A DNA stretch of 35,293 bases from Luteimonas salinisoli (GCF_013425525.1 NZ_JACCKA010000042.1:1-35293), one strand, 5' to 3'. Counted from the stretch's first letter, positions 25,621-33,234 are shown. Notes: a model not told the origin generated them from the letters alone. A program made the numbers and translations.

Positions 25621-27549
25621 TCACGTGTCGTATGCAGGTTGCAACTCCCGACGTTCCAGCATTGCCTGAAAATGGCCATGTCCGCTCCATGCAACGAAAA
25701 ACACGCTGCTAGAAACGCGCAAAAATTGCTGCAAATGCGTCGCTGTTGTTGCGGAGCTCCCATGCAATTTTGCGACTTTCTCGAAGAAGATCGCCCTCTT
25801 TGATTCTTTGATATAGGGGCAGCTAATAAAATCAAAGAACAACAGCGTCTCTTCAGTATAAAATTTCAACTTCGAACCCCTCAGAAGGACGCGTTCCTCA
25901 ATGGTAGCGCATACAGCCTCGCGGGCTTCGCGAAATGTCTGCTTCTTTCGAGCGAAGTATAACGTCGAGATCAACTCAAAGTAGTTCATCCTAGGGGTTT
26001 GCTGCCGCCACCTGCCTTCGACGCCAAAAGCAGATCGCAGGAAATCATCAGTAACGCCCTTGCTGACCTCGCAAACTGCATCCGCCGCGACCAAGATGTT
26101 AATTATTTCAGGGCCCTTGATGCCTTGTAGGCGTGCCTGGTCAAGTGCAAGCCGAACCGTATCAAGAACCGCGCCCTCAAAAGCCACCCGTTCTTTACCA
26201 AGCATTTCGTTTAGCAGCGAGCACTCTAGAAAGATTTTTGCGAGCTTGTGGGTTGTTGCAGAGCGTATATCCATTAGAAACAAGAACGTCGATATTCGGA
26301 GACTTGCGAGGTAGACCCGTTCCAGGGTTACTGATGTCCCGGCTGAAACTTGATCTCCAACTCGTCGCCGTATTTGCAGTAGCCCCCGAGCGATTATCGC
26401 AAGTGCCGGGGACGCGAGCACTGCGTAATCAACATTGCCCTCTCGAGCAATCATTCGAATCTCCGCGATTGTGTGGTCGGCGACGCCTCTGCTGAATCCA
26501 GCGCTATGCACTTCACTTAAGAGACCCTCTCTCGCGGTGCGAAGCGCATTCCGCAGTGTTCGCGCAACACGTTGGCGCGCTACGGCAAGGTTCGAGGTGA
26601 AGGGTCGAGTAACGGTGTCTGTCTTTTTTTCGTTGAGGTGCAAGTTGTACTGGGATGCTACGTCCTCAATAACTGATTTGACGAAGGCTAGATCATCTCG
26701 ACTAGTCCCAAACACAAAAAAATCGTCTACGTACCTACGAACTGCTACTCGATCCGAGATTGGATCCAGTTGCCGCTGAACACGAACATCAATCGACTGC
26801 ATAATGGCTTCAGCAAATATTCGAGACACCTCTGGGCCGATCAGGATCCCATTCGTCTCCCCCCAGTTCGAGCTTTGCATCATCGAGTCGAATTCCGACT
26901 CAAAGAAGAACGCCTCCTTGTGATCTTTTCCAAAATCCTTTCCTCGGATTGCCCAAGTGATTGAATGTGTATAGATGGACTCAAAGCAGCGAGCGATGTC
27001 GAGCTTAAGCATCAGCGAGTACTTCTGCTCAAGACGGATGAATTCATCGGACGAGAAAAACTTGTAGATGTGAGAGTAGCGTTTGTAGTAGAAGTAGCTG
27101 GACGCCCATTGCCGTTGGCTGGAGAATGACGCCGGATCCTGATCGACGTTGTCACCATTGGGTTGATCGGCAGCATATTGCTTCTGGAAGAAATGGCTAC
27201 CAACTCGCGTTGGGCAGCGCAGCGAGTAGTTGCTGCGAGCGCATACGTTCTCAATGAAGGAGTCGAAATCCCTATACAATTCAGAAAACTTCAGTTGGGC
27301 CGCCGGATGGGGAAGGGAAATGCGCCTATGATTGCCCCCGCCTTTTTGTATTTTGTATTCGAACGGCTTGGTGGGCTTGCTCTGCCAAAGCATAGCCTTC
27401 ACGAAAGTCGGTAGGCCTTGACTTAGTTGATGATTTGATGCGGCGCTAAATAGTGGTTCGTTCGTGAAGAAGAAGGGGATCTCATAGGGCAGGGTGTCTG
27501 TAAGGATTGCTCGGAGATGATTTGACTTGTCGATTTTGATCTTCCGCAC
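25621..27549 (-). CDS. drt3b: Reverse transcriptase, Drt3b-like (defence RT)
   Basis: The protein has 642 residues from GTG 27549, two codons' length past the end of drt3a, with GGGAG seven bases upstream inside that gene. RT motifs are present: motif A LKLDIARCFESIYTHSITWA (Asp184), motif B-like GETNGILIGPEVSRIFAEAI (~230-249) and motif C RRYVDDFFVFG (273-276). The ~360 residues after the palm are helical with no recognised domain. The front segment RRISLPHPAAQLKFSELY is typical of the abortive-infection and UG-type RTs. Together with the upstream RT this matches the two-RT layout of DRT type 3. Base composition is much more AT-rich than the core genes, a sign of transfer. Confidence 0.85.
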   Translation of the reverse strand: MRKIKIDKSNHLRAILTDTLPYEIPFFFTNEPLFSAASNHQLSQGLPTFVKAMLWQSKPTKPFEYKIQKGGGNHRRISLPHPAAQLKFSELYRDFDSFIENVCARSNYSLRCPTRVGSHFFQKQYAADQPNGDNVDQDPASFSSQRQWASSYFYYKRYSHIYKFFSSDEFIRLEQKYSLMLKLDIARCFESIYTHSITWAIRGKDFGKDHKEAFFFESEFDSMMQSSNWGETNGILIGPEVSRIFAEAIMQSIDVRVQRQLDPISDRVAVRRYVDDFFVFGTSRDDLAFVKSVIEDVASQYNLHLNEKKTDTVTRPFTSNLAVARQRVARTLRNALRTAREGLLSEVHSAGFSRGVADHTIAEIRMIAREGNVDYAVLASPALAIIARGLLQIRRRVGDQVSAGTSVTLERVYLASLRISTFLFLMDIRSATTHKLAKIFLECSLLNEMLGKERVAFEGAVLDTVRLALDQARLQGIKGPEIINILVAADAVCEVSKGVTDDFLRSAFGVEGRWRQQTPRMNYFELISTLYFARKKQTFREAREAVCATIEERVLLRGSKLKFYTEETLLFFDFISCPYIKESKRAIFFEKVAKLHGSSATTATHLQQFLRVSSSVFFVAWSGHGHFQAMLERRELQPAYDT

Positions 27550-27550
27550 A

Positions 27551-28867
27551 TCACTTCTCCCAGCATTTCTTGATGTTCAGAACATCGAGAGGTGTGAACT
27601 TCACTCGGCGGTGATGTCTGAACCCCGAGTCAAAGGAGAGAGATTCCAGTTTGGCTTGATTGTGTGGTTTTACGGCAATACGTGTGAGCAATCTCCGAAG
27701 TGTTGTGCGATAGAATTTATCGAGATCCTCTATTGTTCCTTTCCCTGCGTACTGTGGCGGCGCCTCATACTCGGAATGCGTGTACGAAAGGCCGTTGAAA
27801 AGCCCACGTTTTCCTGGGGTAACTGCGACCCTTTGGTTCGAGGTGAGGTAAGCGATTCGCTTCTCGAACTGGATCCAGTCATGAGTCCTCTGACATTCCT
27901 GCGCAGCAAGTGCGATTCTAGTCTTAATCTTCGAAGATTTTGCTTCGGATAATATGCTGAAAACCGCGTTTGGATCCTTCTTCGCCGATGCGTTGTGTTT
28001 ATCAAAAATGATCTTGTACCCGAGGTACTCCATTTCGTGCCTCTCGGTAACTCTCGCGAGACAAGTGCACTTTTTGTTGCATGGGCAATCACTGCCATGG
28101 GGGCAGTGATCATCGCAACTACATGAGACCCTGATCGGGTATGACTTTCTTAGATTCCGCTTGAATGCGAAGTTGCGGAGCGCATCGTTGACGCCGGCCC
28201 ATGCTGATTTCTTTGTTTCCGTGGTGAAAACCAGAATGTCGTCCACATATCTAAGGACTAGGTAGGTTCCCGGCAGCATGCGAAGGCACGAGTCCAGCTC
28301 GCGAAGCTTTAGTTCTGCTAGAGATGTGCTTATGGTTAGCCCGCGTGGAATACCTTCAGGCATTCGACCCGGAAACTTTATTGCGGCACCTCGGAAAACG
28401 CCTTCGAGAAGTGCCATTGTTTGGCTAGATACTTTAGCTTCCGCCCGAAGCTGCTTGATGAGTAGGTTTCTGTTGATGCTCTCAAAACAGCTTTTTAAGT
28501 CGAGGCGCACTATCGTTTTCGGTGTGTTTTCGCGGATCGCTTGTTTGGCGGTTCGGATAAGGGAGGCGCGATTGGGCTGCGTGATGCCGTAGCTTCGCCT
28601 GATGTTGTCGTTGATCTTCCTTATGACCAGCGTGTCTTCGAGCAGATCTGTTGATAGCGTTTGCCGTCCCCGGATCGTATGCCAACGTAATCCTGAAAAT
28701 TTGAAGGAGTCGGTGGCGATTGCCGCTTCTATTTCATCGAGGAACTGGTTCCACTCCGCAGGGCCGGTTGGTCTAGTGCTCAGCTTGGTTTGCAGATGTG
28801 CTTGACTGTGCCACCGTCGCATCCATCCAAGCTGGCGATGGCTAAAAGCTTGCGTAGGCGCTGTCAT
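27551..28867 (-). CDS. drt3a: Reverse transcriptase, Drt3a-like (defence RT)
   Basis: The protein has 438 residues from ATG 28867, preceded by GGGGGA. RT motifs: motif A VRLDLKSCFESINRNLLIKQ (Asp123), motif B PEGIPRGLTISTSLAELKLR (~170-189), motif C LRYVDDILVF (207-210) and the later HEMEYLGYKIIFDK. Between motif C and the EYLGY block is an unusual cysteine cluster, CSCDDHCPHGSDCPCNKKC (residues 249-267) plus Cys269, with seven Cys and two His that could bind zinc. In DRT3 the two RTs work with an ncRNA to make DNA in response to phage; this RT is expected to be the one templated by RNA. It is the first gene of the operon. Confidence 0.85.
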   Translation of the reverse strand: MTAPTQAFSHRQLGWMRRWHSQAHLQTKLSTRPTGPAEWNQFLDEIEAAIATDSFKFSGLRWHTIRGRQTLSTDLLEDTLVIRKINDNIRRSYGITQPNRASLIRTAKQAIRENTPKTIVRLDLKSCFESINRNLLIKQLRAEAKVSSQTMALLEGVFRGAAIKFPGRMPEGIPRGLTISTSLAELKLRELDSCLRMLPGTYLVLRYVDDILVFTTETKKSAWAGVNDALRNFAFKRNLRKSYPIRVSCSCDDHCPHGSDCPCNKKCTCLARVTERHEMEYLGYKIIFDKHNASAKKDPNAVFSILSEAKSSKIKTRIALAAQECQRTHDWIQFEKRIAYLTSNQRVAVTPGKRGLFNGLSYTHSEYEAPPQYAGKGTIEDLDKFYRTTLRRLLTRIAVKPHNQAKLESLSFDSGFRHHRRVKFTPLDVLNIKKCWEK

Positions 28868-28890
28868 GGTTCCCCCAGTGTTGGCAACTG

Positions 28891-28927
28891 ATTCTACCGA
28901 GCTGCAACTGAGCTGTCCGAACGTTCG
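28891..28927 (-). promoter_or_regulatory. Possible drt3 promoter region with a CGAACGTTCG palindrome
   Basis: On the minus strand TAGAAT (28896-28891) lies about 24 bases before the drt3a start and resembles a -10 box. The -35 candidate (TTCGGA, about 19 bases away) is weak. It overlaps a perfect 10-base palindrome CGAACGTTCG at 28918-28927 that could be an operator. Confidence 0.3.
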
Positions 28928-29116
28928 TTGATGAGGCCAGCGGTGCGCGGCGCGAATTCGGGATTATTGATCATCGGCCGCTCGGGCCTCGGCCTGGTGC
29001 GTGCTCGTTAGTACCGGGCGGCGACGCCAATGTGCTCTCGGCTACGGTACTTGACAGGGCGGTTTAGCAGTAGCAAGCTCGCAGCAAGGAGCGTCGAAAC
29101 TCCACACAGAGCGGTG

Positions 29117-29261
29117 CCCACCTCCGATAATCCGGTGGGTTTTTTGTGCCCGTACTGCTGCGGGCACGACCGACGCGATGCCTGCGTCGGGAGGGCGGCT
29201 AATACAACACCCTTCGGGGAAATACGCCCGCCGGCTCTGTGCGGTTTCGAACCTCCCGACT
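29117..29261 (+). promoter_or_regulatory. Structured 5' leader upstream of the XAC0095-like gene, with intrinsic-terminator-like hairpin
   Basis: Successive stems: CCCACC (29117-29122)/GGTGGG (29134-29139) followed by six T (29140-29145), an intrinsic terminator shape; GTGCCCG/CGGGCAC around 29146-29168; CCGACGC/GCGTCGG around 29170-29190; and a long-range GTCGGGAGG (about 29187)/CCTCCCGAC (about 29253-29261). It ends about 50 bases before the gene start. The design suggests attenuation or a stable small RNA. The 249 bases between drt3a and this leader hold no gene that I can support. Confidence 0.55.
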
Positions 29262-29314
29262 TCCCGTCCGCCGTGCCGCGGTGGGCGGGCACTTCATGGA
29301 AGGAGGAGGCAACG

Positions 29315-30142
29315 ATGTCGAACCGTGAATCGAACGATCTGCAGGTACGGGGCTATTTCCTGCCGGAAGAGAGCCAGTTCCGGCTGAAGAAGCTGCATGA
29401 CCACATGGTGTTCCTGTCGCACCTGGCGCAGCCGCGCACGCACGACGAGGATGAGACGGGCTGGGGACCCCAGATCAGCGGGGACGAGCTGGCCGTCTGC
29501 CTGGAGGTGCTGGCCGCCCAGGCCGAGCGCGTGCTGGGCGCGGTGACATGGCCGGCCGAGCGGGTGGTGGGCGCCGATCGGTCGCAGGCACGCGATGAGG
29601 ACGACGTGCTGGAGGAACCGGAACGGGCCGGCGAGGCGTTGGCCGCCGGCGCACAGGATGGCGAGGCTGAAGCGGCGTCGGCCGCAGGCACGCAGGACGA
29701 CGAGGTGGGCGAAGCACCGGGCGCCAAGGTGCAGGACGACGAGGCTAGCCAGGCGGGCGCCGCCGCGACGGCGGAGGAGGCCGAAGCCCCCTTCGTCTTC
29801 GGCATGACCATGGACCAGTTGGACACGCTCAACCGCCTGCACGACCGGCTGCATGCCTACGGCGATCTGGTCTTCGGCGTCGAGCGGATCGACCTGGCCG
29901 ACGGCACGTTGACGATGCTGGGCGACGCGATCTTCGAAGAGGCCGGTGCCGCAAGTGAGCTCATGGACAAGGTGGCCGGTCAGACGCTTCCCGATGCGTC
30001 CAGGCGGCGAAACCGCGTACGCGAGGAGCGGGCCGTCTACGGCTCGCCAGCGGGGCGGAGTCTGGCGTTCGATGCGGCTATGCCGATGCTGCCGCCGCCC
30101 GCGGATGCGGGCTGGCGCCCCCAGGCAGCCACCCGCCACTGA
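29315..30142 (+). CDS. XAC0095-like protein with acidic linker
   Basis: The protein has 275 residues from ATG 29315, with a very strong AAGGAGGAGG site just ahead. The start SNRESNDLQVRGYFLPEESQ followed by FRLKKLHDHMVFLSHLAQPR is what I recall for XAC0095-type small proteins of xanthomonads. Residues ~90-158 are an Ala/Asp/Glu/Gln linker with degenerate repeats of AGxQDDExxxA type. A second folded segment, VFGMTMDQLDTLNRLHDRLH, loosely repeats the first helix, and MLGDAIFEEAG follows. The function is unknown to me. A remnant of a similar gene occurs at 33283-33440. It has GC-rich, chromosome-like codon use, unlike the RT genes next door. Confidence 0.65.
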   Translation: MSNRESNDLQVRGYFLPEESQFRLKKLHDHMVFLSHLAQPRTHDEDETGWGPQISGDELAVCLEVLAAQAERVLGAVTWPAERVVGADRSQARDEDDVLEEPERAGEALAAGAQDGEAEAASAAGTQDDEVGEAPGAKVQDDEASQAGAAATAEEAEAPFVFGMTMDQLDTLNRLHDRLHAYGDLVFGVERIDLADGTLTMLGDAIFEEAGAASELMDKVAGQTLPDASRRRNRVREERAVYGSPAGRSLAFDAAMPMLPPPADAGWRPQAATRH

Positions 30143-30152
30143 TCGAGCAGGG

Positions 30153-30395
30153 TGTCAAGCGACCCCCAGTTTCACGCATTAGCGCGACATCCAGTCTTAC
30201 GCACTCCGGGCCGGGTTGACGGTCAGTTGGTGGTGGCACCCAGGGGGCTCCAGGTCTCTGAGGCGGTGCAGTCCTTGATGTTGAGGACGGGGCCCTGTGC
30301 AGCTGGCGGTCGAGGATGGCGGCCGCCGGCGCCTCGTCGCCAGCCAGCAGTTCGGCCCAGCCGGGGACGGGCTTGGTGGTAGTGATCAGGATCGG
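30153..30395 (-). mobile_element. Remnant of IS21-type istB and element end
   Basis: On the minus strand the sequence reads LITTTKPVPGWAELLAGDEA then PAAAILDRQLHRA and, after a frameshift, VLNIKDC. This matches the C-terminal pattern of IstB ATPases (SNRPFxEWGExFxDxxxAAAILDRLLHH..VLxIKG). Downstream, TGTCAAGCGACCCCCAGTTT (from 30153) looks like an IS21-family end. The rest of istB and istA is missing. The 360-base gap between the XAC0095-like gene and the RHS gene is otherwise empty. Confidence 0.68.
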
Positions 30396-30502
30396 GTAGG
30401 AAAATTCCTACAGAACAGCAGCACGCGATCTTCATTCAGCGCGATTCGTGGAGGTATGCTTGCGGCCAAAGGTAGGGGAAACCTGCGAGGGGGAGAAGGA
30501 CG

Positions 30503-31372
30503 ATGAACGTGCAAAGGATGCTGCAGGCGCTGGCGCTTCTCGTCCTGATTGTGGCGCAGCCGTCGCAGGCGGCGGAGACGGTGCGCTACATCCACACCGA
30601 CGCGCTGGGCAGCGTGGTGGCGGTGACCGATGCCAGCGGTGCGGTGATCGAGCGACGAGAGTACGAGCCGTACGGGGCGCAGCTCACGCCGGCGGTGGCT
30701 GACGGGCCGGGGTACACCGGGCACGTGCAGGATGCGGCGACCGGGCTTACGTACATGCAGCAGCGCTATTACGATTCGACGCTGGGCATGTTCCTCAGCG
30801 TCGATCCGGTCACCGCCTACGACAACCCGATTAATCAATTTCATCGGTACAGATACGCCAACAGCAGTCCGTATCGATTTGTTGACCCTGATGGTCGGGT
30901 CGTCGCTATCGCAGGAACCAAAGAGCAAGAAAAAGCACTTCAGACCGAGATTAAGACTCTCGCGAGTCGTCCTGCCGGGCGCGCGCTCTATGACAAGTTG
31001 AGCGAATCGAAGAATACGCACACGATTCGGGTTCCAGATTCTTCAAGGGGCGAAAGGAACTCTACGCAGGCGACATCCATGAATGGGCATCTGGATGAAA
31101 ATGGCAATCGTGGAAAAGGTAGCGGCTCCACCATTTTGGTCGATCCCGCCCCTGAAAATCCGACCAAACCGGTCTTCGTTTCGTTGGCTCATGAAATGGG
31201 CCACGCCACGGCAATGGATGCGGGAGAGCAGAGCAAAGATTTCACCAGGGAGGCGGGAACCACTCCGCCCGGAGAGGTCCAGTCAATGGAGGCGGAGAAT
31301 GCGGTACGTCGCGAGCACGGTTTGCCGGAAAGAGCGAGTTATTATCCTAAAGACACACGGCCTCTTGATTAG
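30503..31372 (+). CDS. Mini-RHS protein with C-terminal HExxH metallopeptidase toxin domain
   Basis: The protein has 289 residues, ATG 30503 after GGAGAAGGA. It has a signal peptide MNVQRMLQALALLVLIVAQP..SQA, then one RHS core repeat block (residues ~26-131: YIHTDALGSVVAVTDASGAV, GLTYMQQRYYDSTLGMFLSV and PYRFVDPDGR, the usual junction to the toxin). Residues ~135-289 are a toxin-like domain with the zinc motif HEMGH (230-234) in FVSLAHEMGHATAMD and a conserved-looking ENAVRREHGLPER. This resembles M91-type peptidase effector domains. Full RHS proteins have many repeats, so this is a reduced form: either an orphan cassette or a small exported toxin. The gene behind it overlaps by 74 bases, as toxin-immunity pairs often do. 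Confidence 0.85.
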   Translation: MNVQRMLQALALLVLIVAQPSQAAETVRYIHTDALGSVVAVTDASGAVIERREYEPYGAQLTPAVADGPGYTGHVQDAATGLTYMQQRYYDSTLGMFLSVDPVTAYDNPINQFHRYRYANSSPYRFVDPDGRVVAIAGTKEQEKALQTEIKTLASRPAGRALYDKLSESKNTHTIRVPDSSRGERNSTQATSMNGHLDENGNRGKGSGSTILVDPAPENPTKPVFVSLAHEMGHATAMDAGEQSKDFTREAGTTPPGEVQSMEAENAVRREHGLPERASYYPKDTRPLD

Positions 31373-31958
31373 TGCGCTGCTCGTCGCATGTGCAGCACCG
31401 TCGGCGCATGATCTAGGCCCGCCTTCGCCATCTTCATGGTCGGTAGACGAAGATGTGCATTGGTACGATGCCAGAACGAGCAACTTGGGGGTCGACTATT
31501 CGATGATTCCTGCATTCCTCGGCACCGCGCTCGGAGAGCGTGAGTTTGGCGAGGCGGCCGGGAAGCTTGCGGAGCAATCAAGTGATTGTCACTCATGGGT
31601 TGTCCACGTTTCCATCAATGTCGATGAGGGCGAGGAGAAGCTTGTGCTCATTTGCAAAAATCCTATGCACGAATGGATCGTGCTGGATAATGGGAAAGGG
31701 CAGGCGAAACGCAAGGTCGAAGGGGCGGCAGAGCTGGATAGGTGGATTGAGCGCGTCTACCAGGATCGAATCGTCGGTATGCCTTGCAGGCCGATCTTCG
31801 GATCCTCTGTCGATTACCTGACGATTCATCATGATGGGCGCACCACGCGGCAGGCCATCTATGCGGGCGAGGCCGAAAGGCTGGGTTGTGACGATGAAGC
31901 GCTGGCAACAGAAGTGGCTCGAAGAGTCGAGGAGTTGCGTGACGCAATCAAGGAATGA
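31299..31958 (+). CDS. Probable immunity lipoprotein for the RHS metallopeptidase toxin
   Basis: The protein has 219 residues from ATG 31299, which has GGAGGCGGAG ahead and overlaps the end of the RHS gene by 74 bases. After a basic N-terminus there is a lipoprotein signal, LLISALLVACAAPSAHD, with lipobox LVA|C. The mature part contains cysteines in SSDCHSWVVHVSINVDEGEE, LVLICKNPMHEWIVLD and a second half with DRIVGMPCRPIFGSSVDYLT. No family is recognised. Position directly after a toxin gene suggests immunity, and a lipid anchor would place it in the periplasm, where an exported peptidase would act. Confidence 0.6.
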   Translation: MRYVASTVCRKERVIILKTHGLLISALLVACAAPSAHDLGPPSPSSWSVDEDVHWYDARTSNLGVDYSMIPAFLGTALGEREFGEAAGKLAEQSSDCHSWVVHVSINVDEGEEKLVLICKNPMHEWIVLDNGKGQAKRKVEGAAELDRWIERVYQDRIVGMPCRPIFGSSVDYLTIHHDGRTTRQAIYAGEAERLGCDDEALATEVARRVEELRDAIKE

Positions 31959-32037
31959 GCCTAGTTATCTGGATCCGATTTTAAAGCGTCGGCCGAAGAC
32001 GGAATTGGAATTCCATTTGATGGACATCGCTCGATGA
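31939..32037 (+). CDS. Possible 32-residue coupled ORF
   Basis: GTG 31939 has GAGGAG about six bases upstream. The stop TGA (32035-32037) overlaps the next ATG as ATGA, a coupling arrangement. The peptide (TQSRNEPSYLDPILKRRPKT..) shows no recognised feature and it overlaps the end of the previous gene. It may be chance. Confidence 0.2.
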   Translation: MTQSRNEPSYLDPILKRRPKTELEFHLMDIAR

Positions 32038-32474
32038 GACCATCCCGGCCGCTCCTCGCACTGGCCGCAGCCTTGGTTACGTGCGCGTGCGCGTCAGCGC
32101 CTTCAATCCGCTGGGCGCCAGAGTCGGCTTTTGGACTGATCATGGTGGATAATCCGGCTCAGCAGCGATTCGACCTGGTACTCGAGTCGCGAGCCGATGC
32201 ACCATTATGTTTATCTAGGGAAAGCTGGCCTGCTGAGTCTGGGCTGCCACTTGGCTTCGGTGGCGCCGTGCTAGTTTCTGCTGCGGGCTCACATGAGCTG
32301 CTGCCCACGGGCAGCGCCTATTGCCCAGGGGGCTGTGGCTACGCCCGGGTTGAGCCAGGGAAGACACTGACCGGCGCTATCCCCTATGCAGCATTTAGTG
32401 ACGCAGACGATGTTGCGACGGAAGCCAACCGCAGGCTGGTGTTCACTGTGCAGCCGTTTTTCTGTCGAGACTGA
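32034..32474 (+). CDS. Small hypothetical lipoprotein
   Basis: The protein has 146 residues. The signal MRPSRPLLALAAALVTCAC has a lipobox-like LVTC or TCAC. The mature part is rich in small residues with WAPESAFGLIMVDNPAQQRF, then ESRADAPLCLSRESWPAESG and SAYCPGGCGYARV, and ends TVQPFFCRD. Five or six cysteines suggest disulfides. No family is recognised. It follows the presumed immunity lipoprotein by 75 bases and could be a second immunity gene. Confidence 0.6.
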   Translation: MRPSRPLLALAAALVTCACASAPSIRWAPESAFGLIMVDNPAQQRFDLVLESRADAPLCLSRESWPAESGLPLGFGGAVLVSAAGSHELLPTGSAYCPGGCGYARVEPGKTLTGAIPYAAFSDADDVATEANRRLVFTVQPFFCRD

Positions 32475-32499
32475 GCAGAGCCTTCATGCTTTTTTGGCC

Positions 32500-32693
32500 C
32501 AAGCTTTGAAGTCTTCTTTGTGGGGCACGATCCCTCCATAGAGAGCCTGACCCTTGACGCCTGGCCTAGCCGTCCACGGGCGCTCGGTGTCGGAAACATT
32601 GCAGTTGACCAAGTTAAATTCGACGCTACCCGGCGAAAGGAGTTGATCTGGAAAAGTCCGGAATGCCTGGGGCAAGGAACAACAGAGTCATAG
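32500..32693 (+). pseudogene. Orphan 3' fragment of a paralogue of the gene at 33790
   Basis: In frame it reads SFEVFFVGHDPSIESLTLDA and on to RPRALGVGNIAVDQVKFDAT, nearly identical to residues ~49-110 of the protein at 33790-34125. The first 50 residues and start codon are missing. The match in DNA begins at CAAGCTTTGAAGTCTTCTTT in both places (32500 and 33935). It looks like a displaced immunity gene remnant left by cassette exchange. Confidence 0.85.
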
Positions 32694-32833
32694 ATAAAGT
32701 CGAGAGCAGCTTGGGTCGCCAAATCGACTTTGGCAAGCAATCTGATCGCGAAGCGATCGGTAATAGTTTGATTAGAGAGTTGCGAAATTCCGGGGCCTGC
32801 ACTTCAACTGGAACGAGGATACGGTCATGTTAA
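32663..32833 (+). other. Possible toxin-tail ORF coupled to the membrane protein gene
   Basis: A 56-codon frame reads MPGARNNRVIDKVESSLGRQ and IDFGKQSDREAIGNSLIREL, and its TAA overlaps the next start (ATGTTAA). The overlap and the charged helical sequence resemble the tail of a lost polymorphic toxin in front of its immunity gene. It overlaps the fragment above, so it may be chance. Confidence 0.25.
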
Positions 32834-33234
32834 GGCGCCGATCATTGCTACGATTTCCGATCGTTTTTATTTTTACGCTTGCGGTGCTTCTCGCCATTTC
32901 TCTAGAGGCGCATAGCTTCTTAGATGGCTACGGGCTGTCTGACAGTCGAGAGCCCATTCTTCCAAGGCTGCAGGCTGATTTCGTGGCCGCGGTCTATTTT
33001 TTGGTCATGTCTGGATACTTGTTTATCTTTTTGCTGTCCTATTTTTCTTTCACGCGGAAAACGACTCGAAGACGGATGCTCTTGGTGAACATTCTTGGCT
33101 TCATCACTGCATATCTCCTCTTTTCCGCAGTCTTTGCTGACGCCTTTTCGATGCTCGAAGTGATGCTGCTTGTGGCTGGTTTGATGAGCGTAGTGATCTC
33201 CGATTTTGTTGCAGAGTCGTTGGAGCGGAAGTAA
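32827..33234 (+). CDS. Small four-helix membrane protein, possible immunity protein
   Basis: The protein has 135 residues. The start ATG 32827 has a GAGG about 10 bases upstream. Hydrophobic segments at ~8-26, ~51-73, ~85-105 and ~109-127 suggest four membrane helices, with basic loops (TRKTTRRR) on the cytoplasmic side. No family is recognised. Small membrane proteins of this kind often serve as immunity proteins in polymorphic-toxin loci, and the gene lies between two toxin-immunity remnants. Its AT-rich composition differs from the core genes. Confidence 0.6.
   Translation: MLRRRSLLRFPIVFIFTLAVLLAISLEAHSFLDGYGLSDSREPILPRLQADFVAAVYFLVMSGYLFIFLLSYFSFTRKTTRRRMLLVNILGFITAYLLFSAVFADAFSMLEVMLLVAGLMSVVISDFVAESLERK

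Noticed and set aside
28518..28523. GTGTGT inside drt3a as an alternative ACACAC template
   Set aside because: It lies within conserved coding sequence and is shorter than the tract at 25461-25468.
25621..28867. Group II intron or retron interpretation of the RT genes
   Set aside because: No maturase/HNH domain and no intron domain V-like structure next to the genes. A retron would have one small RT with an msr-msd; here there are two larger RTs.
29008..29292. Minus-strand 94-codon frame before the XAC0095-like gene
   Set aside because: It overlaps the stem series of the leader on the other strand and has no ribosome site that I could see. It looks like a commonly mis-annotated shadow of a structured RNA, though its protein-like look is noted in the findings.
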